Below, one piece after another: positions 10,563 through 21,770 of a DNA stretch of 64,000 nucleotides. The notes under the pieces were generated by a model. The model did no database searches and was not told where the DNA came from. It worked only from the letters and a program-made list of their open reading frames with translations. Numbering within the stretch: position 1 is the stretch's first letter; each line of letters opens with the position of its first letter. The position numbers and the translations under genes are program-made. Source of the stretch: Acorus gramineus (lineage: Eukaryota > Streptophyta > Magnoliopsida > Acorales > Acoraceae); contig CM060850.1 of assembly GCA_030737835.1 (NCBI GenBank), positions 20,728,726 through 20,792,725 of the forward strand, read 5' to 3'.

Positions 10563-11421
10563 GTGACGAACACCCGAGACCGGGACTTCATCGCTAGAGC
10601 GCTGAAGGGATTTGAGACTCTATTTGTTCAACATATCTTGCATAGTAGCCCGCCCAAGAAGTTCATTCAACCCAAATTCCGGTTGTATAATGGGACTACC
10701 AACCCATTCGATCACGTATTGAGTTTTTGGCACGCGATGGCTTTATACGAACAGTATGATGAACTCATGTGTAGGATGTTCCCTTCCAGTTTGGAGGGAG
10801 CGGCCCTCAGTTGGTTCCATCAACTTCCTGGCGGTTCGATCCAATGTTTTGAAGAGCTCGGAACCTTGTTTGCCGAGCATTTTATATGCAGTTGCAAACA
10901 GAAGAAGGACTTGGGAGATTTGATGAAAGTGCACAAGCAAACTGGGGAATCTATCCAGAGTTATGTGGATCGCTTCCGTCTCCTCATGTTCGAAGTTGAC
11001 AAGTGCGACCCCAATGCCGCCATAATGGCGTTCCGAAATGGGTTACCCCCAAGCATGAACTAAGGAACTCCGTATTGAAGAAAGTCCAGAGTCACTGAAC
11101 GAGCTGATGTGCCGGTCAGAGAAATACGCTAAGGTCGAGGACGAAGCCACCTCTTCTCGACCACAGGTAGTAGCGGCGGTCTCCAAAAACCCCCAAACAA
11201 AAGAGGATAATGGACGCAAGCCACGAGCTGACACAAAGAGTAACCCGACGACCAACGAAGTCAGGGAACTCCCGTACACCAAGTTTACTCTCCCTCTTGT
11301 TCAAATCCTGGAAAAGATAAAGAAATCACCGTTCTTCCAATGGGTACCCCCGATGAAAAGCAATATGGCCATCAGAGACAAAGGTCTTAAGTGTGACTAT
11401 CACAGAGACTATGGACACTAA
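10563..11421 (+). pseudogene. Element A gag (capsid-like) remnant
   Basis: The 166-codon frame 10563-11063 carries a Retrotrans_gag domain: motifs such as FDHVLSFWHAMALY, LEGAALSWFHQLP and FEELGTLFAEHF are characteristic of Tat-lineage Gag. A frameshift near 11060 moves the reading into 11107-11421 (RSEKYAKVEDEA...), which continues to a CDYHRDYGH patch where the nucleocapsid/linker of this lineage usually lies. It would form the virus-like particle around element RNA. Stops upstream (10120-10560) and the frameshift make it non-functional. The homologous gag in element E (50090-51550) is longer. Confidence 0.8.
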
Positions 11422-11451
11422 ACAAAGAGTTGTCAAACACTAAAGGGGTTT

Positions 11452-12237
11452 TTGGAGGTATTGGTCTGCAAAGGAAAGCTCAAGGAGTTTATAGACACTG
11501 AGGAGGAAAAGAGGCCTGAAAAACACGTGATTACTGTTGCCCCATCACATGCGGCCGGAGTCATTGACATGATATGCGAAGGATTACCCGTTTTAAAAGA
11601 CCCCAAGTCGGTCCATTGGGTTGAAAAAAGGAGCTCAGGTCATATGGAAGTCTTGCAGATCGACTATGAAGCCCGACTAATCACCAAAAGATCGAAAGTA
11701 GAGGATCCAGGGCTCATATCCTTTTCCGATGATGATTTGGCCGATGTCTCCATACCGCACAGCGACGCTCTGGTCATCACCTTACGCATCGCGAATTATG
11801 ATGTCAAAAGGGTACTGATAGACACCGGGAGTTCGGCCGACATTTTGTTTATGCAGCCTTATCTCAAGATGGGCCTGAAACCCTCAAGCCTCGAGCCAAT
11901 GCGGGATCCGTTGATTGCTTTCAATGGAAGCCAAGCTATCCCAGCCGGTCGAATGAATTTGCCTGTATGGGCAGGCGAGGAAATGATTATGACCGAGTTC
12001 ACTGTTATGGACTTCCCTTCCCATTACAATGCCATCATGGGCTGCACCTGGCTAGGGGCAATGAAGGCCATACCTTCTACTTATCACCAGAAATTGCGTT
12101 TCCTGACCTCACGTGGGATTATGGAGATACGGGGCGATCAACCCACTGCAAAGAGGTGTTACGCCATCGCCACTTCCGGCAAAGCTCCAGCCGAAGAGCA
12201 ACCCGGAGGCGTAGATGGCATACACCCGAAGAGATAG
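11452..12237 (+). CDS. Element A aspartic protease region
   Basis: This 261-codon frame follows the gag remnant. Residues about 115-135 read VLIDTGSSADILFMQPYLKM, with the catalytic D-T-G triad intact, and downstream AIMGCTWLGAMKAIPSTYHQ is the usual C-terminal half in Tat elements. It would cleave the polyprotein. It ends at TAG 12235-12237, whereas intact elements read on into reverse transcriptase, so a stop or frameshift separates them. It is a relic of a mobile element, not a host gene. Confidence 0.8.
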   Translation: MEVLVCKGKLKEFIDTEEEKRPEKHVITVAPSHAAGVIDMICEGLPVLKDPKSVHWVEKRSSGHMEVLQIDYEARLITKRSKVEDPGLISFSDDDLADVSIPHSDALVITLRIANYDVKRVLIDTGSSADILFMQPYLKMGLKPSSLEPMRDPLIAFNGSQAIPAGRMNLPVWAGEEMIMTEFTVMDFPSHYNAIMGCTWLGAMKAIPSTYHQKLRFLTSRGIMEIRGDQPTAKRCYAIATSGKAPAEEQPGGVDGIHPKR

Positions 12238-12239
12238 CA

Positions 12240-12795
12240 ATTACTAAAGGATCTGGTGTAGGCTGATGAGGCCCGACCCGATCCTGCTCAAAGGGATGTT
12301 GAAGATCTGGAGAAAATCTTCATCGACCCTCTCAAACCGGAGAAGTATTTCCTTATTGGTACTGCGTTAAACCAAAGTGAAAGAATAAGTCAGATCAAAT
12401 TACTCCATGAGCACGTAGATGTGTTCGCATGGAAAACATCTGATATGCCCGGCATCAATCCAAATGTGATTTGCCACCGGCTGTGCATCTCCCTTACAGT
12501 ATGACCCGTCAAGCAATGGCAGAGGCGAGTAGCACCAACTCATGCAAATGCGATCAAGGAAGAGGTGGAGAAGCTCCTGGCTATGGGGTTCATCCGAGAA
12601 GTCCAATATCCCGATTGGCTAGCCAATACAGTGGTGGTGCCTAAGAAAAATAAAAAGTGGCGAGTCTGCGTCGATTTCACTAACCTCAATAGCGCTTGCC
12701 CAAAGGACAGCTTCCCCCTTCCTAAAATAGACCAATTGGTAGATGCCTCTTCAATGAGCTGATGAGCTTTATGGATGCATATTCAGGGTATCATT
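12240..12795 (+). pseudogene. Element A reverse transcriptase, N-terminal part only
   Basis: The frame 12565-12762 reads EKLLAMGFIREVQYPDW, then VVVPKKNKKWRVCVDFTNLN and CPKDSFPLPKID, the classic start of a gypsy RT palm. It continues in a shifted frame to MDAYSGY at about 12769-12790. There the LTR of element B2 begins (12796), preceded by TCATT. The rest of RT, including the catalytic YxDD box, and RNase H are absent from the window. Confidence 0.85.
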
Positions 12796-15711
12796 TGTTA
12801 TATATGTGTCACTTTTTGGCCTGCTGGTAACCATTGGAGCATTTTGGCAGTTTTTGAGTTTTTTTCGTTTTTCGATCGGAACCGCTAAAATTTTGGACTG
12901 TTAGCTATCGTCCTGAGCTAGAGGACTCCGATTGAAAATCTAACTGCATATTATGTGTCCTGGTACCATTCTAAGCCACTCATGAAAATTTCACTGAATT
13001 CCGGCAACGTTTCCAAAATTTCGCAGTTCCGTGGCGTATCCGGGTTTTTAAGTCACTTACTATATAAAAGGTGAAATCTAAAAATTGATATGCACTATTC
13101 ATCATCCCTACCACTTGATTTCTCTCTCTCCCCTCTCTCCTTTTCTCCCATTTGAGCCCCTTAGAGCCCTCAAACCCAAAAACCTAAAGCATAGAAAGTG
13201 TAGATCGGGTCCCGATCTACACCCCGGTGCTTTCAAATCCCATTTTCGACCAACCTAGCCCTTCCATCCGCCCTCTCTTCTCCTCAGATCCAAGCCAAAT
13301 CGGAGGTGGGAGTAGGTCTTGGTGGTAGAGACCGTTGGGGAAGCGTTTCGGTGCGCGGAGAGCACCCGGACACCTCTTCCTCCACCTCGGTAAGCTCCTT
13401 TTACCTCTTCTTTTGGCTTAGATGTATGTTAGGAGGGGGGTTTTGTGTTTGGGTGGTGGTCGGCGGCTGTGGGAGGCTGTCGGAGGTGGTTGGGGGCGGT
13501 CGGAGGCCGTCGGAGGCCGTTGGATGGTTGGTGGAGGTGCTCGGGCATGGAGAAGTTGCTGTTCGGACAGCAGGCACCACAGGCAGCAGCGGCAGCGGCA
13601 CAGGCAGCGCATCAGGCTGGGCGCCCGCGGGCGTGCGCGCGGGCGTGCGCTCGGGGGGAGCTGGAGGCCAGCAGGGCGCGCGTGCTGGGCGCTGGGCGCG
13701 AGTGTGCTGGGCGTGCGGGCGTGCTGGGCGTGTGGGAGCTGGGCGTGCGGGCGCTCAGTGTGCTGGGCGCTGGGTGCGGGCGTGCTGGCGGTGGTGCGCG
13801 CGGGGCACGGGGAGGCAGTGGTGGTGCGCGCGGGGCACGGTGAGGCAGCAGTGGTGCGCGCGGGGCGAGTCGCTGCGCGCGGGGCGTGCGGGGTGCTCGC
13901 GGGCCAGCGCAAGGCGTGCGGGGTGCGCGCGAGCTGCTGCGCTGGGGCGCAGAGGGTGCGCGGTGCACCCGGGAGGATCGGCGACGTGTCCAGGCGGCAG
14001 GCAGGGGGTGGTTGCCGGCCGAGCTGCTGCGGTTGAGGCGCGACGGTGCACCCGGGCGGTCGGGTGGCCGTGCGGGTGGTTGCCGGAGTGCTCGGGCTAG
14101 CGTGCGTGGGGGTCGTATGCACGTTTGCCCAAGTGTTGGGTGTTTGTTTGTGGGTTTTGTGTATTTTGAGTCTTTTGTAGTAATTGTGGATTTTTACTCA
14201 CCAGTTGATACCCTGTCTTGCAGATCTCGACGGACGGTCGCGCGACGACCCGACTTCCGGTGAGTGGGACAACCCAACCCAGTTTGGGAGGCGCTACATG
14301 CATTTGGGCGTGTACCGTCCTCCCCTAGGGCACATAGTTGGTATTAACTGTTTTTATTATAATCCATGCAAGCATGATCTGTGTGTAGAATGCATGCCAC
14401 CCTAGACTTGTATGTTAGGGACTTGCACCCTTAGGATTTGTGCATGAGCCGTGCATCCTGTCACCCCGCTATCATGCTAGGAAAGCCCTGACCTATGCAT
14501 GCGTCCTATTAGTTTGATTTATTTACTTAAATACAAACTTGTAATATTGGTTAGCATGCCTTGGGGAATATAAGGGGGCCTTGCGAGGTTAACATTGAGA
14601 CCCGGGTTAGGGTACTCCGTGTTCCTCGTTTGGTTGTCGGGATGTCCTACATCGGGACCTCAGGTTACCCTCCCAAGGTCTCTTTTCCTCATTTTTATTA
14701 TCTGTATTCCCCGCATCTTGCTTATGCGCGCTGGTGGAATTCTGAGGAATTCAAGACATTAGAGTTGTAGAGATGTGCTGTCAGCGGATCCGAGTGGATC
14801 ATATGCGATGGATAGGCTGTTCTGTTCCCTTCGTTGGATCCGTGTAGAGACTACCTCAGCGTTAGAAAGGTTGTCCCGTGCAGGGGCTCCCATTAGTAGG
14901 CGCCTCCTGATTTGGTAGAAGGACTGTGCCGAACGTGGGGGTGGCCAAACGACCTACGGAGTGAGGAGAGACTACCGGTGGACCAAGGGTGACCAACAGC
15001 CTAGTCAGTCCCAAGAGCCTATGTCACCTGTTGAGGGTGAGGGTATGGTGGGCCGGCGATGCGACGACCCACAGGATTGTGTATGGATGATTATCAGCCC
15101 ATTAAGTCCCAATATCCTTTGTCACCATATTGAGGGGTGAGGGTGAGGGTGAGGGTGTGGTGGTTCGGCAATGTAGCGAACCACCGGACTTGTGATTGAT
15201 TATGCCACTTTGAGGCTTTTGCTATGAATTGTGGTTAATATAAACTGTATGCATGGGTTGTGCTATTCACTGAGCGTGTGGCTCACCCCTCGCATAAATC
15301 ATTTTCAGTGATCACTGAGGAGGACTTGAAGGAGGAGCTTCCCGAGCGACTACACCAGTAGCGGAGTAGCGCCACGTCCCTCGAGTTTTGAGGCCATCAG
15401 CATCCTTCTCTTTGTTGTATGTATATATCTCTGTGCTTGGGCACCTAGTTTGGATTATGTATGGATTGTATTTGTGTGTATATGGACATGTTGGCTCTCA
15501 CAGGACATATGATTATGTATCGAGTCTGTAGTATGTTTTGATTACAGATTCAGTCTTTTTAGCTTCCGCATTTAGTGTATATATTATGTCAGCCCTGCTT
15601 TTATCTGTGTTGTCATTTTAGCTATTGTGTGAGTATGTTATTGAACTCCTGTTTACTGATATCATATATACACTTGCCGCGTCCCGGGGACGGCCGCCCT
15701 GGGGCGTGACA
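12796..15711 (+). repeat. 5' LTR of Tekay-like gypsy element B2
   Basis: This 2916-bp LTR is collinear with the solo LTR at 5552-8593, from TGTTATATATGTGTC to GGGGCGTGACA. It has the same GC-rich block (about 13560-14090), the same CACTGAGC...GCTCACCCC motif, and the same splice-like sites (13390, 14223, 14260, 15308). It is inserted in the RT gene of element A; the left 5-bp flank is TCATT. The matching right flank is lost. Confidence 0.9.
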
Positions 15712-15732
15712 AAAGTTGGTATCAGAGCCTGG
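15712..15732 (+). other. Primer-binding site of B2 (initiator Met tRNA)
   Basis: TGGTATCAGAGC, six bases after the LTR end, is complementary to the 3' end of plant initiator tRNA-Met, the standard primer of chromovirus-type gypsy elements. The same site follows LTR D3 at about 26488. Confidence 0.85.
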
Positions 15733-15831
15733 TCCTGTCAGAGCCAAATGTCTTCTTTTTCGTAGAGATGAGTCCTAGGATTTCTATATGCGTATTCTGA
15801 TCCTAGTGTCTGATTTTCTTAGGTTGCTGAT

Positions 15832-16142
15832 ATGCCTCCTCGCAGAGGACGGCGCGGACGTGGTCCCTCTCGACCCTTGGAGGTCTCCGGACCTGCCAGA
15901 GTCGAGGATGCTATTGGTGAGTCCTCAGCCGTGAGGCCAGGATCAGCTCAGGAGCCTCCTGCCTGGGAGCGCGCGTTTGCACGGTTAGCGGATTTGGTGG
16001 AGACCCAGACCAGAGTATTAGCAGATCAGGCACGGGAGATACAGGAGCTGCGGGCGGCCCGTGAGGCAGTTCCGCAGGTTCCCCTGGTGGCAGATCCACC
16101 CGTGGTACCCGATGTACCCTACCTAAGATGCATCGGATCTCG
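15832..16142 (+). pseudogene. B2 gag N-terminus, truncated by element D1
   Basis: The ATG at 15832 opens a frame starting MPPRRGRRGRGPSRP, the basic N-terminus usual in Tekay/Del gag proteins, followed by a likely coiled coil (ARLADLVETQTRVLADQARE). After about 103 codons the frame runs into LTR D1 at 16143, and the 151-codon frame ends there at 16287. No capsid domain remains. Confidence 0.75.
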
Positions 16143-17919
16143 TGTTATGCCTGTGTCATTTGGAGCTTATTTTTCCATCGAAGTTGCTACAATTTTGGCT
16201 TTTAGCTACCTGCAGGAGTTGGGGTTCGCTGATAAAAAATCTGACTGCATAATTGTTCTCCTAGTACTTGCATTGGCCTACTTGTAAATTTTTGTCGCAT
16301 TCTGACGTCTTTTTAGAAGTTATGCATTCCGATTGGTATTCAGATTTAATTTTTGTTAATATCCAAGATGAAGAGGTTTAAATATGATTTTATCATGGGA
16401 TGTTTAGTTTTGAGTTAGCTTTCTTACAAAAGTTGAATTAGATTATCTAGATTCATGTACCAAAAGTTGTGGGTATTTTTTCAATTATACCTTGGGGATG
16501 AGAGAATCCTGGCAGCAGCCTTGTTTAATGTTTAGCTCACATTGTGGAATAGCGGAAGGGCTTATTTGATCTTGGCATAAACATGAAAGTTGTAGATAAT
16601 CTTCTTGGCTTTCCAATGGATTTTGAATTGTACAATTCGGACCTAGATTGTGAAAGTTATGGCTGTTCTTGTGAAGCCTGTCCAGAAATTTTTAGTCAAG
16701 GACAACCTGGTCATTTCACCCCCACTAAATCTGATGTATTTAGGGCTGATGGGGAGGATTTTGCTGGCATTTTGGGTTTCCAGCAGAGGAAATCTAAAGA
16801 GGAGAAGAAGAGAAGGAGGGGAAGTAGAGAAGTTGAAGGTGAGTTTGTGTGTGTATTCCTCCTCTAGCTCTCATACCCTCTCTCTTGCACCCTCCTCTCT
16901 TTGTGTTTCAGCCATGAAGAAGGTGTGCAATGAAGAAGTGAAGGAGATGGTGGTGATGGTGGTGAAGTGGTGGTGGTGTCTGTGTGGTGTGATTGTGAGC
17001 CCCCCCCACACCTTCCCTTGTCCTCCCCCTCTCTTGGTAATCTTCTTCCCCTTCTTTTATGTTGCTAGAATGTTGTTGAGGGCATGCATGTGAGTGTTGT
17101 TATGTGTAATTGCTATTGCACATGAGGTGTTTGTGGTTATGCATGAATGGTGGTGGCTTTGTGTTGTAGTAAGGAAGATTTCTGTCTTGTGAAGATCCTT
17201 GTAAATTTGATACCTAGAGGCATATTGTGAGGCTTGTGTCCTCATGTAATATGATAATCTATGTGTCTAGATATTATATATGAAATTTGGTGTCATTATG
17301 ATATATGTATTGTAAGTTAGAACCTGTTTTGTATGGACTGTCCAGATTCGCGAGGGAACTGACCAGTTTTCAAAAATATTTTATTTTGGGCACATAGAGG
17401 CTAAATCAGGTTATGATGTCTTCACGGATTATGATCCCAACATGTCTGAGAATGTGTATGATGGTGTTGGTTTTCAGCCACTCACTGAGCTTGTAGCTCA
17501 CCCCTCGCGCACTGTTTCTTCTACTGGAGCAGTGTTGGGCATGGAGCTGGAGCTTCTCTATGGCGTGGTCTTGCGTGCGTGGAAGCGTCCCGTCTGGCGG
17601 TTGGCAAGTGCGAGGCTGTCAGCAGTCCTAGTGTTGTATGTATTGGTAAATCGTGCGTGTTGCACTGGTTGTATTTCATTTGAACTAGACTTGGCTCTCA
17701 CAAGACAATGATTGTGTATTCGAGTCTGTAATAATGTTTTGGTTTACAAACTTATTGGTATTTTTATGCTGCTGCATTTTTTTAGTCGAGCTATCAGTTA
17801 ACACTGCTTTGCTAGCCTTGTATGCTACATATATTTGGCATCATTGTTAACCTCTTGTTTTGATTACTGATATTATATATATTGCCACGTCTCGGGGATG
17901 GCCACCCTGTGGCGTGACA
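16143..17919 (+). mobile_element. LTR of gypsy family D, copy D1
   Basis: It begins TGTTATGCCTGTGTC, as at 21771 (D2) and nearly as at 25253 (D3), and ends GTGGCGTGACA. It shares the CACTGAGCTTGTAGCTCACCCC motif with D3 and, more loosely, with family B. The middle part present in D2 (about 23150-25250) is missing. The 5 bases before it (TCTCG) and after it (CCTTA) do not match, so the right flank was lost with the rest of B2 and the A RT region. Confidence 0.75.
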
Positions 17920-18440
17920 CCTTAGGAAGCACAATGGGTGCTAAACACACTCCACTCAAGCTTGTACGGAGGACACATCGGTTCTAGATCGCTAGCCCTT
18001 CAGGCGGTATCGATTAGATATTTCTGGCCAAGAATGACAAGCGACTCTGCAGATCTAGAGCGGAAATGTGAAAATTGTCAGAAGTTCGGCCCACTCATAC
18101 ACCAACCAGCTGTAGACCTTGTTCCCCTCAAGAGCCCCTGGCCTTTCATCCAATGGGGGTTGGATATCATCGGACCTATGCGCATGGCACCCCGGCAAAA
18201 GCTCTTCCTTTTTGTTGCCACCGATTACTTCACGAAATGGGTTCAAGCGGTGCCTTTGGCAAGGATCATGGATATCGAGGTCAAAGCTTTCTTGTGGAAG
18301 GAGATAGTGTGCCGCTTTGGAGTTCCACACTCCATTATTTCAGACAATGGCAAGCAATTGGACAATACCGTGATAAAAGAGTTTTGCGAAGAGCTGAAAA
18401 TACAACATCACTTCTCCACTCCGCGGTATCCCTAGAGCAA
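17920..18440 (+). pseudogene. Element A integrase (zinc-binding and catalytic core)
   Basis: The frame 17938-18435 reads HSSLYGGHIGSRSLALQA, then RKCENCQKFGPLIHQP (H...C-x2-C zinc finger), then the rve core: GLDIIGPM (first D), TDYFTKWVQAVPL, and GVPHSIISDNGKQ (second D). A TAG at 18433-18435 ends it; homologous reading continues past it in another frame to about 18990. It would insert element cDNA into the genome. It begins abruptly after LTR D1, which shows that a deletion removed RT and RNase H. Confidence 0.85.
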
Positions 18441-19062
18441 CGAGCAAGCTGAGATTACAAATCGAACCATCCTGAACAATTTAAAGAAAAGGTTGGACAG
18501 TGCAAAAGGGAAGTGGGTTGAGGAACTCCCTTCGGTCCTCTAGTCTTACGGGACCACCTCAAGAATGTCTACGGGAGAAACTCCCTTCTCGCTGGCGTTC
18601 AGAATTGAAGCCGTCCTACCAGTTGAGACCGACCTGCCCACACTCCGGACCCAGGATTTCGACTAAGCAGAGAATGACAGCCAAATGATGCAGGACTTAG
18701 AGCTCTGTGATGAAAGGAGGGAGATTGCAGCAATAAGAACAATAGATTATCAATATCAGATATCTCGATATTACAACCGACGGTTTTCAAGCAGGAGTTT
18801 TTGAGCTAGCGACCTAGTTCTCAAGGAAATCTTCCCCAAAACCAAGAACAAGAAGGAAGGCAAACTCGGTCCAAACTAGGAGGGCCCTTTTAAGGTCACA
18901 CAAGTAAGACCAAACCGGGCTTATCACTTAGAAACTATGGACGGGCATGAGATTCCCCGACCTTGGAATGTAATCCATCTCAAAAAATATTATCATTAAA
19001 TGCGAAATGCTTTCTTTCTTTAGTCTTCTATGTGCATGAATAACACAGCAGGACGAAGAAGG
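18441..19062 (+). pseudogene. Element A integrase C-terminal remnant and start of 3' noncoding region
   Basis: Broken frames (for example 18500-18688) correspond to the end of a Tat integrase, with stops and shifts. The coding remnant ends near 18998, and noncoding sequence leads into the tandem repeat. Confidence 0.6.
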
Positions 19063-20070
19063 GCAAAACGAAGCGCGCTCAACGGGCTAAAACTCGATTG
19101 AGGTCGCTCTTTGCACTCAGCTAAGTTCATCCCTAGAAGACGCGCACTAGCCAAACAACAAAAAGAAGCTGCGCTCAACGGGCTGAAACTCAATTGAGGT
19201 CGCTCTTTGCACTCAGCTCAGTTCAGCCCTAGAAGTCGCGCACTAGCCGAATGGAAAAACGAAGCCACGCTCAACAAGCTGAGACTCGATTGAGGTCGCT
19301 CTTCTCACTCAGCTCAGTTCAGCCCTAGAAATCGCGCACTAGCCGAACGACAAAACGAAGCCGCGCTCAACGGGCTGAGACTCGATTTAGGTCGCTCTTT
19401 GCACTCAACTCAGTTCAGCCCTAGAAGTCACATAGTAGCCAAACAGCAAAACGAAGCTGCGCTCAACGGGCTGAAATTCGATTGAGGTCGCTCTTTGCAC
19501 TTAGCTCAGTTCAGCCCTAGAAGTCGCGCACTAGCCAAAAAGTTCAGCCCTAGAAATCGCGCACTAGCCGAACGACAAAACGAAGCCGCGCTCAACGGGC
19601 TGAAACTCGATTGAGGTCGCTCTTTGCACTCAGCTCAGTTCAGCCCTAGAAGTCACGCACTAGCCGAATGGCAAAACGAAGCCTTGCTCAACGGGCTAAA
19701 ACTCGATTGAGGTCGCTCTTTGCACTCAGCTTAGTTCAGCCCTAGAAGTCGCGCACCAGCCTGAACGGTAAAACGTAGCCTTGCTCAACGGGCTGAAACT
19801 CGATTGAGGTCGCTCTTTGCACTCAGCTTAGTTCAGCCCTAGAAGTCGCGCACTAGCTGAACGGCAAAACGAAGTCGCGCTCAATGGGCTGAAATTCAAT
19901 TGAGGTCGCTCTTTGCACTCCGCTCAGTTCAGCCCTAGAAGTCGGGCACTAGCCGAATGGCAAAACGAAGCCGCGCTCAACGGGCTGAAACTCTATTGAG
20001 GTTGCTCTTTGCACTCGACCCAGTTCAGCCCTACAAGTCGCGCACCAGCCTCAACGGCATAATGAAGTCT
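19063..20070 (+). repeat. 96-bp tandem repeat, about 10 copies, in element A 3' region
   Basis: The landmark GCTCAACGGGCT recurs near 19077, 19173, 19268, 19365, 19461, 19590, 19686, 19783, 19879 and 19975. Spacing is 95-97 bases except once, where an extra 33-base partial unit (about 19540-19572) is inserted. Each unit contains GATTGAGGTCGCTCTTTGCA and AGTTCAGCCCTAGAAGTCGC. It is noncoding and lies between integrase and the polypurine tract, where Tat/Ogre-type elements are known to carry variable tandem repeats. Confidence 0.93.
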
Positions 20071-20920
20071 ATACATCCGTGCAACATGCACTCAAAGAAT
20101 GGCAAAAAACACAAATAGCAATGGGTGTAATGTATGACTTCTAAACATGAAGTAGGGATACAAATATGAGAAGTGTCCCATAATGGGCAATCTATGCTAA
20201 TCTCAAGCAATTCAACTCTTTTCTACTTTTAAATCAGGTCGGTAATGCGAAACAGTGCCGAAATAAGAAAAGGGTATGCAAGAAAAAGTATATATGATAA
20301 CAATAATGATAAGGCAGCAATACAATCAAACCACAAGCAAATAGAAAATTGTGTTGTTCAAACACATTCACCATACAATAAAGAAGCTCAAGAATTCCAT
20401 TATCAGCAGGGATAATGGAAAGGTGATCATGCCAACTTCAATCTGGCCAGAGTAAAGCAAGAAGAGGGATTCAGGGTCCAGGGGAGGGGGCATTTCCCCT
20501 ATGTACTCTTTGATCACAAGGTTGTCAGGAAATCGAGCCATTAGAATGAGTTATGGGAATGAAGAATAAGAGCAAAAGGGTGCTGATCAAATTATAAGAG
20601 AAGATAAAATTCGAATGAGGTGGATAGAAACTGAAGAGCTGTTACACATATATAAAGGGTTAGGGCCGAAACCCTAACTGCCTCTGTCGTTTGGGAAAAC
20701 GAGGCGACAAAATTGAATTTCGGGGTTACCCCCCAAGTGGTATTAAATAAAGAAAATACATGAGAAAGTGACAAGTGTCAGGCACATGAGACGTCAGAAC
20801 CAAAGATCCAACCCAATCGACCCAAGAAATCTTGTTGGACAAGCCTATCAGTCGGTCAGGTCTCCTGAGATCGGTTCTTCTGGACTCCCAAGCAATTGAG
20901 AGATCAAAAGAAGGGGGCAT
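20071..20920 (+). other. Element A 3' untranslated region and polypurine tract
   Basis: Noncoding. It ends with AAAGAAGGGGGCAT (about 20907-20920) immediately before the 3' LTR, a typical plus-strand priming tract. GAGGGGGCAT also appears upstream near 20485, which could be a second tract. Confidence 0.7.
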
Positions 20921-21770
20921 TGTAGGAGACCAAATTCATCGGAAGGCCGAATAGGGGATAAGATTGTATAAGTACAGGAATTAAGCAAGGATTAGCCCAT
21001 GATGATGAAAGAGGGATTTGGGGTAAGAAAGCTCATGGGCCAAAATTCCCCCACGGCCTCATCAAGCCCACTTTCCCCATCAGGTCGGACAAATGATTAT
21101 GCTCTACCAGGCCAAGTCAGACATAAGGCCATGCCCAACCAGGTCAAGTTGGACATGCAACGAAAAATGGTTGACTAGAGTTTGACCAACTAAGATCGGA
21201 CACTGAGCAATGCCCGACTTAAGGGATAGACCATCCGGGACGTAATACACGAATTGAAATGCAGGTCGGCTATATGCCTGTCCCTGCATAGTAACGATTA
21301 ACAAGGGGAATAGCCTCTGACACTGGAAAAGAATAGGATGTCAGAAAAACAGTTATAGGGTGATGATCCCTAGACAACACATGTCCACAGATTAAGAGAC
21401 CACGTGGAGATTCCATATCATGATATAGTCATTCTGTAAGGCTAAACTCGGCACGTCCCTTCTAGGGTATAAAAGGGGGACTTCGTCTCCCCTCCAACGT
21501 ATGCGAGCACTCCGTCTCACTTATTAGTCCTGAAGAATCCTAAGTTCTTCTTCTTCCCAAGGAAGACGATTGACTTGAGCGTCAGAGGGGCGTTAGCTGG
21601 CACCACACTGGTGTGAGTTTCAGGTACCCGAAGGACGAAGAAGATGGACGGTGACAGCAACTGGAGTTGAAGGTCTGCCACTGGATGTCGTGAAGGATAT
21701 TCGTCATCAACATCATCTCGGATCCACAACAAAAGCCCGGATCGGAGAAGATCCGGCCCAGGAGGGTGAA
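20921..21770 (+). repeat. 3' LTR of element A, interrupted near its end
   Basis: It is collinear with the 5' LTR parts, including the TATAAAAGGGGG promoter region. Only about 20-25 terminal bases are missing, where D2 begins at 21771; the 5 bases before D2 are GTGAA. Confidence 0.88.

Larger units (their letters stand above)
4736..21770 (+). mobile_element. Ty3/gypsy Tat-type LTR retrotransposon A, heavily nested
   Basis: Both LTRs begin TGTAGGAGACC (4736 and 20921). The 5' LTR is split by element C and ends at 9916; it is followed by ATTGGCACCGTTTGTGGGA, the usual primer-binding context of Tat/Athila-type elements. Order: gag, aspartic protease, start of reverse transcriptase, [nested B2 and D1], integrase, 96-bp tandem repeat, polypurine tract AAAGAAGGGGGCA just before the 3' LTR. 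Most of RT and all of RNase H are missing, so the element is dead. The left 5-bp flank is AATAG; the right end is destroyed because D2 interrupts the 3' LTR at 21771. Confidence 0.88.

Noticed and set aside
15712-15732. tRNA-Met-like sequence
   Set aside because: Only the short primer-binding complement after the LTR; no tRNA fold is present. The same applies near 26488.
19063-20070. CRISPR-like repeat-spacer array
   Set aside because: Whole 96-bp units repeat without unique spacers, and the setting is a plant retrotransposon 3' region.
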